Assembly (NCBI RefSeq): GCF_007665395.1
Contig: NZ_VDND01000005.1
Span: 248,001-312,000 of the forward strand
Direction: 5' to 3'
DNA length: 64,000 bases
DNA from: Pseudomonas oryzihabitans
GTDB taxonomy: Bacteria; Pseudomonadota; Gammaproteobacteria; Pseudomonadales; Pseudomonadaceae
The notes under the pieces are model-generated. The model saw only the letters and a program-made list of their open reading frames with translations. It was not told where the DNA came from and did not search any database. Positions within the stretch are counted from its first letter, which is position 1. Every line of letters starts with the position of its first letter. Of this stretch, positions 1 through 8,135 are shown piece after piece. Made by a program: the position numbers and the translations under genes.

Positions 1-231
1 GGCTCGGCGCCGGACATCGCCGGCCAGGGCATCGCCAATCCCATCGGCCAGATCTGGTGCGGGGCCATGATGCTCGAGCACCTCGGCCATGCCGAGGCCG
101 GCGCGGCGGTGGTAGCGGCCATCGAGGCGGTGCTGAGCCAGGGTCCGGAGCAGGCGCCCCTGACCCGCGACCTGGGCGGCCAGGGCACCACCGAGAGCCT
201 GGGCCAGGCCATCGCCGCGGCCCTGGCCTGA
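1..231 (+). CDS. C-terminal end of an isopropylmalate/tartrate dehydrogenase-family enzyme (partial)
   Basis: Frame 1 is open from the window edge to TGA at 229-231, giving 76 residues. It begins GSAPDIAGQGIANPIG, the conserved C-terminal signature of the metal- and NAD-dependent decarboxylating dehydrogenases (LeuB, isocitrate and tartrate dehydrogenases), where a His-Gly-Ser-Ala-Pro motif contacts the cofactor. The following Ile-Trp and Met-Leu-Glu-His-Leu segment looks more like tartrate dehydrogenase (TtuC/YeaU type) than LeuB, but that subfamily choice is inference from a short tail. The next gene starts one base after the stop, so the two are probably cotranscribed. The 5' part lies outside the window. 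Confidence 0.8.
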   Translation, partial: GSAPDIAGQGIANPIGQIWCGAMMLEHLGHAEAGAAVVAAIEAVLSQGPEQAPLTRDLGGQGTTESLGQAIAAALA

Positions 232-232
232 G

Positions 233-1111
233 ATGGACGGCTTCTTCGCGGGATTCGAAACGCGGCGGCTGAGCGTCGATGGTGTCGAACTCCATTGCCG
301 GGTCGGCGGCCAGGGTCCGGCGCTGCTGCTGCTCCATGGCCATCCCCAGACCCATGTGATGTGGCACAAGGTGGCGCCGCGGCTGGCCGAGCGCTTCACC
401 CTGGTGGCCGCCGACCTACGCGGCTATGGCGACAGCGCCAAGCCGGCCGCGGGCGACGAGGCCTACAGCAAGCGCACCCTGGCGCGGGACAACGTCGAGC
501 TGATGCGCCTGCTGGGCCATGAGCGCTTCGCCGTGCTGGCCCACGACCGTGGCGCCCGGGTCGCCCATCGCCTGGCGCTGGATCATCCCGCGGCGGTGGA
601 GCGGTTGATGCTGCTGGACATCGCGCCGACCCTGGCCATGTATCGCCAGACCGACGAGGCCTTCGCCCGCGCCTACTGGCACTGGTTCTTCCTGATCCGC
701 CCGGCGCCGCTGCCGGAACGGCTGATCGAGGCCGATCCGGAAGGCTATCTGAAAGGCGTGATGGGGACCCGCAGTGCCGGCCTGGCGCCCTTTCCCCCGG
801 AGGTGCTGGCCGAATACCTGCGCTGCCTGAGCCTGCCTGGCACCGCCCGCGGCATCTGCGAGGACTATCGCGCCAGCGCCGGGATCGACCTGGTGCATGA
901 CCAGGCCGACCTGGATGCCGGCCGGCGGCTGGAATTGCCGCTGCGCATACTCTGGGGCGCGGAAGGTACCGTGGGGCGCTGCTTCGATCCCCTCGCCGAA
1001 TGGCGCCAGGTGGCGACCCAGGTCACTGGCCGCGCCTTGCCGGGCGGGCATTACCTGGCGGAGGAGCTACCAGAGCTGGTCGCCGACGAGGCCCTGGCCT
1101 TCTTCGGTTGA
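233..1111 (+). CDS. Alpha/beta hydrolase, haloacetate (fluoroacetate) dehalogenase family
   Basis: A 292-residue soluble alpha/beta hydrolase with the hallmarks of fluoroacetate dehalogenase: oxyanion HGHPQTH at 35-41, nucleophile motif HDRGAR with Asp105 and the halo-acid-binding Arg106 and Arg109, the halide-pocket pair His150-Trp151, a CEDYRA segment supplying the pocket Tyr, and catalytic His273 in GGHYLAEE. The family hydrolyses haloacetates to glycolate through an aspartyl ester. The nucleophile is Asp, not Ser, which argues against an esterase. It follows the dehydrogenase tail by one base, consistent with an operon for small hydroxy or halo acids. Actual substrate is unproven; an epoxide hydrolase-like activity is the main alternative, but the His-Trp pair favours dehalogenase. 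Confidence 0.8.
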   Translation: MDGFFAGFETRRLSVDGVELHCRVGGQGPALLLLHGHPQTHVMWHKVAPRLAERFTLVAADLRGYGDSAKPAAGDEAYSKRTLARDNVELMRLLGHERFAVLAHDRGARVAHRLALDHPAAVERLMLLDIAPTLAMYRQTDEAFARAYWHWFFLIRPAPLPERLIEADPEGYLKGVMGTRSAGLAPFPPEVLAEYLRCLSLPGTARGICEDYRASAGIDLVHDQADLDAGRRLELPLRILWGAEGTVGRCFDPLAEWRQVATQVTGRALPGGHYLAEELPELVADEALAFFG

Positions 1112-1215
1112 CGCGGTGACTGCAAAGGAGTGTTGCGTCATCTGACTGTAACAAAGTGTGACGTTATCAAGGTCGAGCGGGTCTATTTGTGAAATTTTCG
1201 TGAAAAGAGACCTTG

Positions 1216-2007
1216 ATGAACGCTCCACTCTTCCCTTCCACCTGGCAGTGGCGCCGCCTGGCGCTATGCCAGGGCCTGGCCCTGGGCCTGCTGCTGCTCT
1301 GGCTGGTTCCTGGCGTGCGCAGCCAGCTGCTGGCCTTCGACGCCGGGTTGTTCCACGCCCTCAATGCGCCCCTGGCGCATTCGACCGCCTGGCTCTATCT
1401 CTGGACCTTCTTCAGCCTGAGGCCGGTGGATGCCTTGGTCGGCCTGATCCTCCTGGCACTGCTGGTCCGCGGCGGCTGGGCCTATCCAGCCCGGCAGGTA
1501 CGGCCGGCGCTGGCGGCCTTCGTCGGCCTGCTGGTGATCCTACTGATCATGCGCACCCTGCTGACCAAGGGCATCGAAGCCGCTGGCCTGCAGCATGCCA
1601 GTCCCTCCGATGTGCTCTCCGGCGCCTACCTGCTCAGCGATCGCTTTCCGGGGCTGGAACACGGATGGGAGTTGAAGGACAGATCCGGCGCCAGTTTTCC
1701 CGGCGACCATGCCTCGGTGTTGTTGCTCTGGGCGCTGTTCATGGCCCATTTCACCCGCGGCGGACGCCGGCTGGTAGTCGCCGCCTTGGCGGTGCTGTTC
1801 ATGCTGCCGCGGCTGGTGGCCGGTGCCCACTGGGGCTCGGATGACTATGTGGGCGGCCTGGCGCTAGCGCTGAGCGTCATCGGCCTGGGCGTGCACACAC
1901 CCTTGGCCGCCTGGTTCGCCCGCCAGGGTGAGCGGCTGCTGGCGCCACCCCTGCGCGGCCTTGCGCGGCTGCCGCTGCTCGGCCGCCTGAGCCTGTTACA
2001 GCCCTAG
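1216..2007 (+). CDS. PAP2-family membrane phosphatase
   Basis: A 263-residue inner-membrane protein with about six hydrophobic segments, starting from an ATG preceded by AAAAGAGA. The PAP2 signature is visible: KDRSGASFPGDHAS near residues 155-168 replaces the usual PSGH motif, and PRLVAGAHWGSDD has the Arg-x5-His-x3-Asp spacing of the third motif. Family members dephosphorylate lipid phosphates such as phosphatidic acid, undecaprenyl pyrophosphate or lipid A at the periplasmic face. The first motif (KxxxxxxRP) is not obvious, so substrate and even activity are uncertain. It stands alone on the plus strand, 104 bases after the hydrolase. Confidence 0.75.
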   Translation: MNAPLFPSTWQWRRLALCQGLALGLLLLWLVPGVRSQLLAFDAGLFHALNAPLAHSTAWLYLWTFFSLRPVDALVGLILLALLVRGGWAYPARQVRPALAAFVGLLVILLIMRTLLTKGIEAAGLQHASPSDVLSGAYLLSDRFPGLEHGWELKDRSGASFPGDHASVLLLWALFMAHFTRGGRRLVVAALAVLFMLPRLVAGAHWGSDDYVGGLALALSVIGLGVHTPLAAWFARQGERLLAPPLRGLARLPLLGRLSLLQP

Positions 2008-2020
2008 TCCAGGGTCACCG

Positions 2021-2269
2021 CTAGCGCGACTGGGCCAGGGCCGGCAGCAATTGCTGGTCGATGGCCTGGCGTACCGCCGGTAGCAGGGCGGCGCTGCCGG
2101 AGAGCAAGTCCTGGATCAGTTGCCGCAGTACCAGGGCGCGCTCCTGGGTGAGTGCCGTCACGGCCTGGCGGCAGGCCTCGTCGGCCGACGCCTGGGGCGT
2201 TACGTTGAAACCCAGCGCGCGTAGGCGGTCGCGGAAATCGTCCTGGTCGATCAAGTCGGCGATCATCAT
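2021..2269 (-). CDS. Small hypothetical protein, 82 residues
   Basis: A short minus-strand gene, convergent with the PAP2 phosphatase. The chosen ATG (2267-2269) has the ribosome-binding sequence GGAGAGGG about eight bases upstream; the open frame extends further but that part lacks a good start. The product is acidic-to-neutral and predicted mostly helical, with no signal peptide, membrane segment or cysteine. A central part runs through Ala- and Leu-rich helices with alternating Gln and Arg. I do not recognise a family. Confidence 0.55.
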   Translation of the reverse strand: MMIADLIDQDDFRDRLRALGFNVTPQASADEACRQAVTALTQERALVLRQLIQDLLSGSAALLPAVRQAIDQQLLPALAQSR

Positions 2270-2465
2270 GGCACTGCCCTCTCCGGTGGAATGCCGGGAT
2301 TCTCCCATTGGCACCGTGGACGGCAAGCCGGCCTGGCGTCGGTGCATAGCTGGATGTCGCTTTTGGACAGCAGCGCGATTGGCGCCCAGGCAATGTAGGT
2401 TTATTACTACATCGGGCCCGGACAATCTGCCGCAGGGCCAAAGCGGACGATAGCCGATAGAATAG

Positions 2466-2583
2466 CGCCATTCCTCGATATTTTCGGTTGTTCGCCGCCA
2501 GAGCGTGCAATCCAACGGTTACACACTGAGGCCCATCAGGGCGTTTGAACCTCTTCCGTCTCCAGCGGTTGAGGTTTTTTTTT
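2466..2583 (+). ncRNA. Candidate small RNA ending in an intrinsic terminator
   Basis: The plus strand has a -10-like TAGAAT at about 2458-2463, followed by roughly 115 bases without a usable reading frame and ending in a clear rho-independent terminator (2548-2583). The nearest plus-strand gene stops at 2007 and is separated from it by a minus-strand gene, so the terminator needs its own transcript. No convincing -35 box is seen, which could fit an alternative sigma factor or an activator. I cannot assign it to a named Pseudomonas sRNA. Confidence 0.4.
2548..2583 (+). terminator. Rho-independent terminator
   Basis: AACCTC pairs with GAGGTT, an inner CCG/CGG stem is separated by symmetrical TT bulges, and the hairpin runs straight into about ten thymines on the plus strand. 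The minus strand has no T-run after the hairpin, so it acts on plus-strand transcripts. Confidence 0.7.
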
Positions 2584-2621
2584 GTCTTCTGGGCACTCAT
2601 GGCCGCTCTGGTGGCCGTAAC

Positions 2622-3536
2622 TCATCCCAATTGGCGGCCGAGAAAGCTCTCCAGGGCGAGTCGCAGGGCCTCGGCGCGCGGGCCCCCGGCCCGCAAGGCG
2701 CCATGCAGCAGACCGGCACCCTCCCATAGCTCGCATGAACGACCCGCCTCGCGCAGGGCCGCAGCATAGGCGCGGCCGTGGTCCGCCAGGGGGTCACGGC
2801 GGGCAACGGCGATGAAGCCAGGCGCTAACCCGGTGAAATCCCTCGTCCGCAGCGGTAGCGCCAGGGGGTCGTGGCGATCCTCCAGCCTGGGCAAATAGCT
2901 GTCCAGGCAGGCGCGCCAGTCGGCCGCGCTCAGCAGGGCAGCCTGGGCGTGGCGGCGCTCGCTGGGCAGTCGCCGATCCGTCAGCGCCGGGTAGATCAAC
3001 GCCTGCGCCCTGGGCGGGGCCCGCCCCTGCCGGCGCAGCGCCAGGCACAGCGCCGCGGCCAGATTGCCACCGGCGCTGTCGCCGGCCACCGCCAGGCGCG
3101 TCTCGTCGAGCCCCAGCGCGTGGGCCTCCTGCACTAGCCAATCCCAGGCCTGGAGCGCGTCCTCCAGGGCCGCCGGGTAGGGATGCTCCGGGGCCAGGCG
3201 ATAATCCACCAGCAAGACGGCCAGCCCCAGCCGCCGCGCCAGGCGGGCGGCGAGAAAGCCGTGGGAGTCTAGGTCACCGAGCATCCAGCCACCGCCGTGC
3301 AGGTAGAGCAGGGCGGGGCGGTCGCTGGCGGATTCTGGTGGCGCCACCAGGCGCAGCGGTACTCCACCGGCCCGGTGCTCGCTGACCGCCAATCCCTGGT
3401 AATCCGCTGGTGCCAAGGCCGCGCAGAGCCGGGCATAGGCCCGACGCTGGGCAGCGATGTCCGGATCCTCGACGGCGAAGGCCTGGCTGGCCTGCACGAA
3501 GGCGGCCATGTCCGCCGTCAGCGGTGGCTGGCTCAT
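2622..3536 (-). CDS. Alpha/beta hydrolase (hormone-sensitive-lipase-type esterase) of the carnitine operon
   Basis: A 304-residue cytoplasmic esterase of the HSL family. The oxyanion motif HGGGW is at 80-84, the nucleophile elbow GDSAGG at 152-157 (Ser154), catalytic Asp248 in RRDPLAD and His278 in LLHGAL. It is the last gene of the caiX-cdhCAB operon: its ATG overlaps the stop of the dioxygenase gene (ATGA). A lipolytic enzyme also ends the carnitine operon of P. aeruginosa, where a role in releasing carnitine from acyl-carnitines has been considered; that role is inference here. Confidence 0.85.
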   Translation of the reverse strand: MSQPPLTADMAAFVQASQAFAVEDPDIAAQRRAYARLCAALAPADYQGLAVSEHRAGGVPLRLVAPPESASDRPALLYLHGGGWMLGDLDSHGFLAARLARRLGLAVLLVDYRLAPEHPYPAALEDALQAWDWLVQEAHALGLDETRLAVAGDSAGGNLAAALCLALRRQGRAPPRAQALIYPALTDRRLPSERRHAQAALLSAADWRACLDSYLPRLEDRHDPLALPLRTRDFTGLAPGFIAVARRDPLADHGRAYAAALREAGRSCELWEGAGLLHGALRAGGPRAEALRLALESFLGRQLG

Positions 3537-4687
3537 CGTTGCAGCACGCGAATTCTGGAATGCAGCTCATCCCGGTCGACATAGCAGCCCTGGAAATGAC
3601 GCGCGCCGCTGGTGGGGTCGAATTCATCCCGGGCATGCAGGGCGCGCCGGTTGTCGAAGCACCACAGCTGACCCGCGGTGAGGCGATGCCGGTATCTGAA
3701 GCGATCGTCCCGGGTCAGGGCGATGAAGCGCCGGTAGGCGCGGTAGAGCAGCGGCATGGTTTCCGGCTGGCTGCTGAAGGGGCCGCGCAGGAAATTCGCC
3801 ATGCGGATTTCCGTAACCTCCTGGTGTTCGTCCAGGGCGATGATGGGGGCCCGGTAGCGATAGTCGGAAGATTTCCCGCGATTGCGAAATTCGACGGGTA
3901 GCGTGGTGAGGATCGCGAAGGACTGCGGATCCTCTTCTCTCAAGACTTCCGCGAGCTTGAAGCCGTCGACGAAGGTACTGCTGCCGCCTTTTGCGTCATT
4001 GACCAGGCAATGCAGGAATTGCAGCCCCGGTTGCAGCTCGCGGGTCGGCAGGTCGGTGTGCAGCGGGAGGTTGAAGGCGGTGTAGGCGTTGCTGTCCGCG
4101 TCGGCCTTGGATTGCACGTTGAAGAGGGTGCCGAAGTTGGATTCGCGGATGAAGGAAATCCGTCTCGCCACCGCAGCTAGAGATCCCTCTTCCACGGGCA
4201 CGCCAAGCAGCAGCGACAGGCCGGTGTCCCTCACCTCGATCAGCCAGGCCAGCAGCGCCGCCTCGTCGGTCATGATCTCGGCGTAATCAAAGGTCGGAAC
4301 AGCGAGGTGGCTGTCCCAGAGCTTTTTCCGGGGTCTCAGCCGGAGCTGCTCGGCCAGGGACTCTTCATCGTAGGCGTGGGCGCGCAGCCAGCCCGCGTGG
4401 TACGTACTGGCATGTCCGTCGTCCCAGAGAACCTCCAGGTGACCCTCATCCGTGAGGGTCACCTGGGCGGCCTGCAGATCTTCCGGGATATCCATTATCT
4501 CGAACACCTGCTCCCGGGTAACGGGATAGACGCAGTGCGGGCACGGGCAGTTGTCCCTCAACCAGAGCAGGTGGTAGGGACTGTGCCGGCCGTCCCGCCA
4601 TTCGACGGTGACCTGGGCGCCATCCCAGCGGGCGCTGCCTATTGGACTGATGACCTCGTAGGTACTGTAGTCGGGGATAGCGCTCAT
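3533..4687 (-). CDS. Gamma-butyrobetaine dioxygenase (BBOX/TauD superfamily)
   Basis: A 384-residue Fe(II)/2-oxoglutarate dioxygenase. The N-terminal domain has the zinc-site cysteines of gamma-butyrobetaine hydroxylase (Cys47, Cys49, Cys52 in NCPCPHC, plus a later His near 92). The catalytic TauD domain carries the iron ligands His210, Asp212 (LHTDLPT) and His351 (RALHARDEF). Human BBOX uses His202, Asp204 and His347, so spacing matches. The enzyme hydroxylates gamma-butyrobetaine to L-carnitine. It sits between cdhB (36 bases) and the esterase (4-base overlap), so its product feeds directly into the carnitine dehydrogenase encoded upstream. Trimethyllysine dioxygenase is the related alternative, but the operon favours BBOX. 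Confidence 0.88.
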   Translation of the reverse strand: MSAIPDYSTYEVISPIGSARWDGAQVTVEWRDGRHSPYHLLWLRDNCPCPHCVYPVTREQVFEIMDIPEDLQAAQVTLTDEGHLEVLWDDGHASTYHAGWLRAHAYDEESLAEQLRLRPRKKLWDSHLAVPTFDYAEIMTDEAALLAWLIEVRDTGLSLLLGVPVEEGSLAAVARRISFIRESNFGTLFNVQSKADADSNAYTAFNLPLHTDLPTRELQPGLQFLHCLVNDAKGGSSTFVDGFKLAEVLREEDPQSFAILTTLPVEFRNRGKSSDYRYRAPIIALDEHQEVTEIRMANFLRGPFSSQPETMPLLYRAYRRFIALTRDDRFRYRHRLTAGQLWCFDNRRALHARDEFDPTSGARHFQGCYVDRDELHSRIRVLQR

Positions 4688-4723
4688 GGCCCGGTGGCTC
4701 CATCTAGCCTGGATGGTGGACGG

Positions 4724-5194
4724 TCAGTGCCTGGCGGGTGGCAGGCCGATGACCCGCCCGACGTGCGCCGGCCAGGGCTCGTCCCGCTGCGCCGCCAGCC
4801 GGGTCGCCAGCCAGTCGTGTACCGCCGGCGCGAAGGGCGCCGACTTGGGACCGGCCAGGTCGACGTGCAACAGCAACTGCTCGGAGGCCGCCAGCAGCTC
4901 GGCCTCGCCTGCGTGGTACAGCCCGAAGTGCAGGTGCAGGCGCTTGGCGTCCAGGGCCAGGAACCTCACCCGCACCTCCAACTGGGCGTCCGCCTTCACC
5001 TCATGGAGGAAATTGAGGTGGCACTCCAGGGTGAACAGCGAGTGCCCGCTGGCTGCACGGCCGGCGGCGTCCAGGCCCATGGCGTCCATCAGGGCGTCGG
5101 TGGCGTGGCTGAAGATCAGCAGGTAGTAGGCATCGCGCAGATGGCCGTTGTAGTCGACCCAGTCGGGGGCGACCGCGGTGCTATGGATCAGCAT
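4724..5194 (-). CDS. cdhB: Betainyl-CoA thioesterase CdhB
   Basis: A 156-residue hot-dog-fold thioesterase of the 4-hydroxybenzoyl-CoA thioesterase type, with the conserved WVDYNGHLRDAYY segment near residues 11-23. In carnitine catabolism it hydrolyses betainyl-CoA to glycine betaine and CoA. It lies nine bases after cdhA in the same order as in P. aeruginosa (cdhC, cdhA, cdhB), which supports the specific assignment over a generic acyl-CoA thioesterase. Confidence 0.88.
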   Translation of the reverse strand: MLIHSTAVAPDWVDYNGHLRDAYYLLIFSHATDALMDAMGLDAAGRAASGHSLFTLECHLNFLHEVKADAQLEVRVRFLALDAKRLHLHFGLYHAGEAELLAASEQLLLHVDLAGPKSAPFAPAVHDWLATRLAAQRDEPWPAHVGRVIGLPPARH

Positions 5195-5203
5195 GCTGTT
5201 CTC

Positions 5204-6148
5204 CTAGTCCCGGATGCCATGGCGCGTCTTGCACTCGGCGATGGCCGCCTGCACGGCGAGCAGGCAGTCGTCGCGATAGCGCTCCAGGGCGGCCAGCTCC
5301 AGGTCGCCCTGTTGCGCCTGGGTGCCCTCGACCACGGCGTCGATCAGGCCATCGGTCAACTCCGGGGCTTCCAGGTAGGTCCAGGGCAGCTTCAGCGCCG
5401 GACCGAATTGCTGCATGAAGTGACGCATGCCCGCCGGGCCGCCGGCCAGGGTGTAGGTGAGGAAGGTGCCCATGAACGACCAGCGCAGGCCGGCGCCATA
5501 GCGGATGGCGTCGTCGATCTCGCCGGTGGTGGCGACGCCGTCGTTGACCAGGTGCAGGGCCTCGCGCCACAGGGCTTCGAGCAGGCGATCGGCGATGAAG
5601 CCGGGCACCTCCTTGCGCACCCGCAGCGGCCGCATGCCCAGCTCGCGATAGAAGGCTTCGGCACGCGCCAGATTGGCCTCTGAGGTCTGGGTCCCGCCCA
5701 CCACCTCCACCAGCGGCAGCAGGTAGACGGGGTTGAAGGGATGGCCCACCAGGCAGCGCTCGGGGTGCTCGGCATCGGCATAGAAGTCGCTGGGCAGCAG
5801 CCCCGAGGTGCTGGAGCAGATCAGGGCGTCGGGCCGAGCCGCCCGGCTGACCCGGGCGTGCAGGTCGCGCTTGAGCTCCAGGCGCTCGGGCGCGCTTTCC
5901 TGGATCACATCGGCGCCGGCCACGGCTTCTTCCAGGTCGGTATGGAACGTCAGGCGCTCCAGGCTGGCGCCTGGTGCCAGGCCCTGGGCCTCCAGTGCCG
6001 GCCAGGCATTGGCCAGGCGGGTACGCAGGGCCGCCTCGGCCCCGGGCGCCGGGTCCCAGGCGCGGACGTCGAGGCCGCGGGCCAGGGCCCGGGCGATCCA
6101 GCCGGCACCGATCACTCCGGTGCCGAGGGCGGCGAAGACGGCGCTCAT
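5204..6148 (-). CDS. cdhA: L-carnitine dehydrogenase CdhA
   Basis: A 314-residue NAD-dependent 3-hydroxyacyl-CoA-dehydrogenase-type enzyme. An N-terminal Rossmann motif GTGVIGAGW begins at residue 9; the helical C-terminal domain contains [17 protein letters not shown], typical of the family. It oxidises L-carnitine to 3-dehydrocarnitine in the cytoplasm. The ATG overlaps the cdhC stop codon (ATGA). Some homologues have a slightly longer N-terminus, but no better upstream start is available without running deep into cdhC. The neighbours cdhC and cdhB make the substrate assignment firm. Confidence 0.93.
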   Translation of the reverse strand: MSAVFAALGTGVIGAGWIARALARGLDVRAWDPAPGAEAALRTRLANAWPALEAQGLAPGASLERLTFHTDLEEAVAGADVIQESAPERLELKRDLHARVSRAARPDALICSSTSGLLPSDFYADAEHPERCLVGHPFNPVYLLPLVEVVGGTQTSEANLARAEAFYRELGMRPLRVRKEVPGFIADRLLEALWREALHLVNDGVATTGEIDDAIRYGAGLRWSFMGTFLTYTLAGGPAGMRHFMQQFGPALKLPWTYLEAPELTDGLIDAVVEGTQAQQGDLELAALERYRDDCLLAVQAAIAECKTRHGIRD

Positions 6149-7032
6149 TGGGCACCTCCCAGCTTCATCTTCTTGCGCCCTTCGGCGGGGCTGAGGGCCC
6201 GGCCACCCAGTCGCTCGATGATCTGGATGACCCGCTCCACCAGGCTGCCGTTGGTGGCGTGGACGCCGCGGTCCAGCCAGAGGTTGTCTTCCAGGCCGAC
6301 GCGGACGTTGCCGCCCAGCAGCATGGCCTGGGCGGCCATGGGCATCTGCATGCGGCCGATGCCGAAGCCGGCCCAGCAGGCGCCCGCTGGCAGGTTGTCG
6401 ACCATGGCCTTCATGGTGGTGGTGTCGGCCGGCGCGCCCCAGGGAATGCCCAGGCAGATCTGGAACAGCGGGTCTTCCAGCAGGCCTTCCTTGAGCAACT
6501 GCTTGGCGAACCAGAGGTGGCCGGTGTCGAAGATCTCCAGCTCCGCCTTCACCCCCAGCTCGGTGATGCGCTTGGCCCCGGCGCGCAGTTGCGCGGGGGT
6601 GGAGACATAGATGAAGTCGCCGTCACCGAAGTTGAGGGTGCCGCAGTCCAGGGTGCAGATGTCCGGGCGCAGCTCCTCGATGTGCAGCAGGCGGGTCAGC
6701 GGGCCGACCAGGTCGGAGCCGGGCCCGAATTCGGTGGGCGTCTCGCCCGGGCCGATCTCCAGGTCGCCACCCATGCCGGCGGTGAGGTTGACGATGATGT
6801 CGACGTCCGCCTCGCGGATACGCTCGACCACCTCGCGATAGAGCGCCACGTCGCGACTCGGCTTGCCGGTGGCGGGATCGCGGACATGGGCGTGCACCAC
6901 CGTGGCGCCGGCGCGGGCGGCCTCCAGGGCGGCCTCGGCGATCTGCGCCGGGGTAACGGGAACATGGGGATTGCGGCCTACGGTATCACCGGCGCCGGTC
7001 AGGGCGCAGGTAATGATGACATCGGTGTTCAT
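6145..7032 (-). CDS. cdhC: 3-dehydrocarnitine cleavage enzyme CdhC (BKACE/DUF849)
   Basis: A 295-residue TIM-barrel enzyme of the beta-keto acid cleavage family. Zinc ligands are seen in VVHAHVRDP (His47 and His49). It condenses 3-dehydrocarnitine with acetyl-CoA to give acetoacetate and betainyl-CoA. The start was set at the ATG at 7030-7032, preceded by AAGGAAAG; the frame is open 16 codons further but without a ribosome-binding site. It lies 16 bases after caiX and overlaps cdhA. Confidence 0.93.
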   Translation of the reverse strand: MNTDVIITCALTGAGDTVGRNPHVPVTPAQIAEAALEAARAGATVVHAHVRDPATGKPSRDVALYREVVERIREADVDIIVNLTAGMGGDLEIGPGETPTEFGPGSDLVGPLTRLLHIEELRPDICTLDCGTLNFGDGDFIYVSTPAQLRAGAKRITELGVKAELEIFDTGHLWFAKQLLKEGLLEDPLFQICLGIPWGAPADTTTMKAMVDNLPAGACWAGFGIGRMQMPMAAQAMLLGGNVRVGLEDNLWLDRGVHATNGSLVERVIQIIERLGGRALSPAEGRKKMKLGGAQ

Positions 7033-7048
7033 GGTCTTTCCTTGGCGA

Positions 7049-7981
7049 TCAGAGCTTGACGGCGGCCGGCTGGCCGGCATGGGTGGTGACGCCTTGCAGG
7101 AAGGCGTCGAGGCGTTGCGGATGCGCCTTGAGCCAGGCGCGGGCGGCGTCCTTGGGCGCGGTGCGCTCCAGGATGGGGGCCATCACGGCGCTGACCTCGG
7201 CGCTGTCGAGGTGCAGATTGGTGAGCAGCTGCTGGACATTGGGGCAGCGCTGCGGGTAGTCCGCGGTGGTCACCACCGAGACGGTGGCCTGGCCTTCGTT
7301 GGGGCCGAAGATGTCCTCGCTGCCGGTGAGATAGTGCATCTTGATCTGCAGGTTCATCGGGTGCGGCTTCCAGCCGAAGAACACCACCCACTCCTGGCGC
7401 TTCTCGGCGCGGCGCACGGCGCTGAGCATGCCCGCCTCGCTGGACTCCACCAGCTGGAAGTCCTTGAGGCCGAATCTGTTGGTCTTGATCATCTCGGTGG
7501 TGGCGCGATTGGCGCCGCTGCCCGGCTCGATGCCATAGATCTTGCCGCCGAGCTTGTCCTTGAAGCGGGCGATGTCGGCGAAGGTCTTCAGGCCGCCTTC
7601 GTAGACGTAGTCGGGCACCGCGAAGGTGGACTGGGCATCGGCCAGCAGCGGCGGGGCCAGCACCTTGACCTGGCCCTTGTCGACGAAGGGCTGCACCACC
7701 GGCTGCATGGTCGGCTGCCAGTAGCCGAGGAAGACGTCGAGGTCCTTGTTGCCCATGCCCGCCATGATGATCTGTTGCGAGGCGGTGGTCGGCTTGACCC
7801 CGTAGCCGAGGCCCTCGAGCATGACCTCGGCGAGGGCGCTGGTGGCGACCACATCGGTCCAGCCGACGATGCCCAGGCGCACGGTCTGGCAGCTGTCGGG
7901 CTCGGCGGCCCGGGCGCTGCCGAGGGTGGCGGCCAGCAGGCCGCAGGCGAGGAGGGTGGAGCAAAGCGTCTTGGGAGGCAT
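7049..7981 (-). CDS. caiX: Carnitine-binding periplasmic protein CaiX of an ABC transporter
   Basis: A 310-residue substrate-binding protein of the glycine betaine/choline/carnitine (OpuAC) family. A signal peptide of about 25 residues ends SARA-AEP. Tryptophans in VGWTDV and GYWQP are likely to form the aromatic box that holds the trimethylammonium head. No permease or ATPase gene is next to it; in P. aeruginosa CaiX works with the shared Cbc core transporter encoded elsewhere. First gene of the carnitine operon, with AGGAG before the ATG, and divergent from cdhR. Confidence 0.92.
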   Translation of the reverse strand: MPPKTLCSTLLACGLLAATLGSARAAEPDSCQTVRLGIVGWTDVVATSALAEVMLEGLGYGVKPTTASQQIIMAGMGNKDLDVFLGYWQPTMQPVVQPFVDKGQVKVLAPPLLADAQSTFAVPDYVYEGGLKTFADIARFKDKLGGKIYGIEPGSGANRATTEMIKTNRFGLKDFQLVESSEAGMLSAVRRAEKRQEWVVFFGWKPHPMNLQIKMHYLTGSEDIFGPNEGQATVSVVTTADYPQRCPNVQQLLTNLHLDSAEVSAVMAPILERTAPKDAARAWLKAHPQRLDAFLQGVTTHAGQPAAVKL

Positions 7982-8135
7982 GGCGAACTCCTGGTGGCGG
8001 CTTGCCGAGGATGACTGCCGGTGCCTTCTACCCTAGGCGCCTCGCTGGGCGATCATGCGCAGCCCGACGACCGGAATTTGCATCCTGGCGACCTTCTTGC
8101 TTGCCAGTAGCCATCGTTACCGAGCAGGGTCCCCC
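7982..8135. promoter_or_regulatory. Divergent caiX/cdhR control region
   Basis: The 154 bases between the divergent caiX and cdhR starts must hold both promoters and, by analogy with P. aeruginosa, the CdhR operator for carnitine induction. The word TTTGCATCC at 8077-8085 is repeated upstream of the dipeptidase/dgc genes (9177-9185) at a similar distance from the gene. No strong sigma-70 boxes are evident, which fits activator-dependent promoters. Confidence 0.5.

Larger units (their letters stand above)
2270..2621. other. Intergenic region holding a candidate small RNA
   Basis: No convincing coding sequence. The left part carries the promoter region of the small minus-strand gene. The right part contains an isolated plus-strand intrinsic terminator with no plus-strand gene nearby; see the ncRNA and terminator entries. 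Confidence 0.6.
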
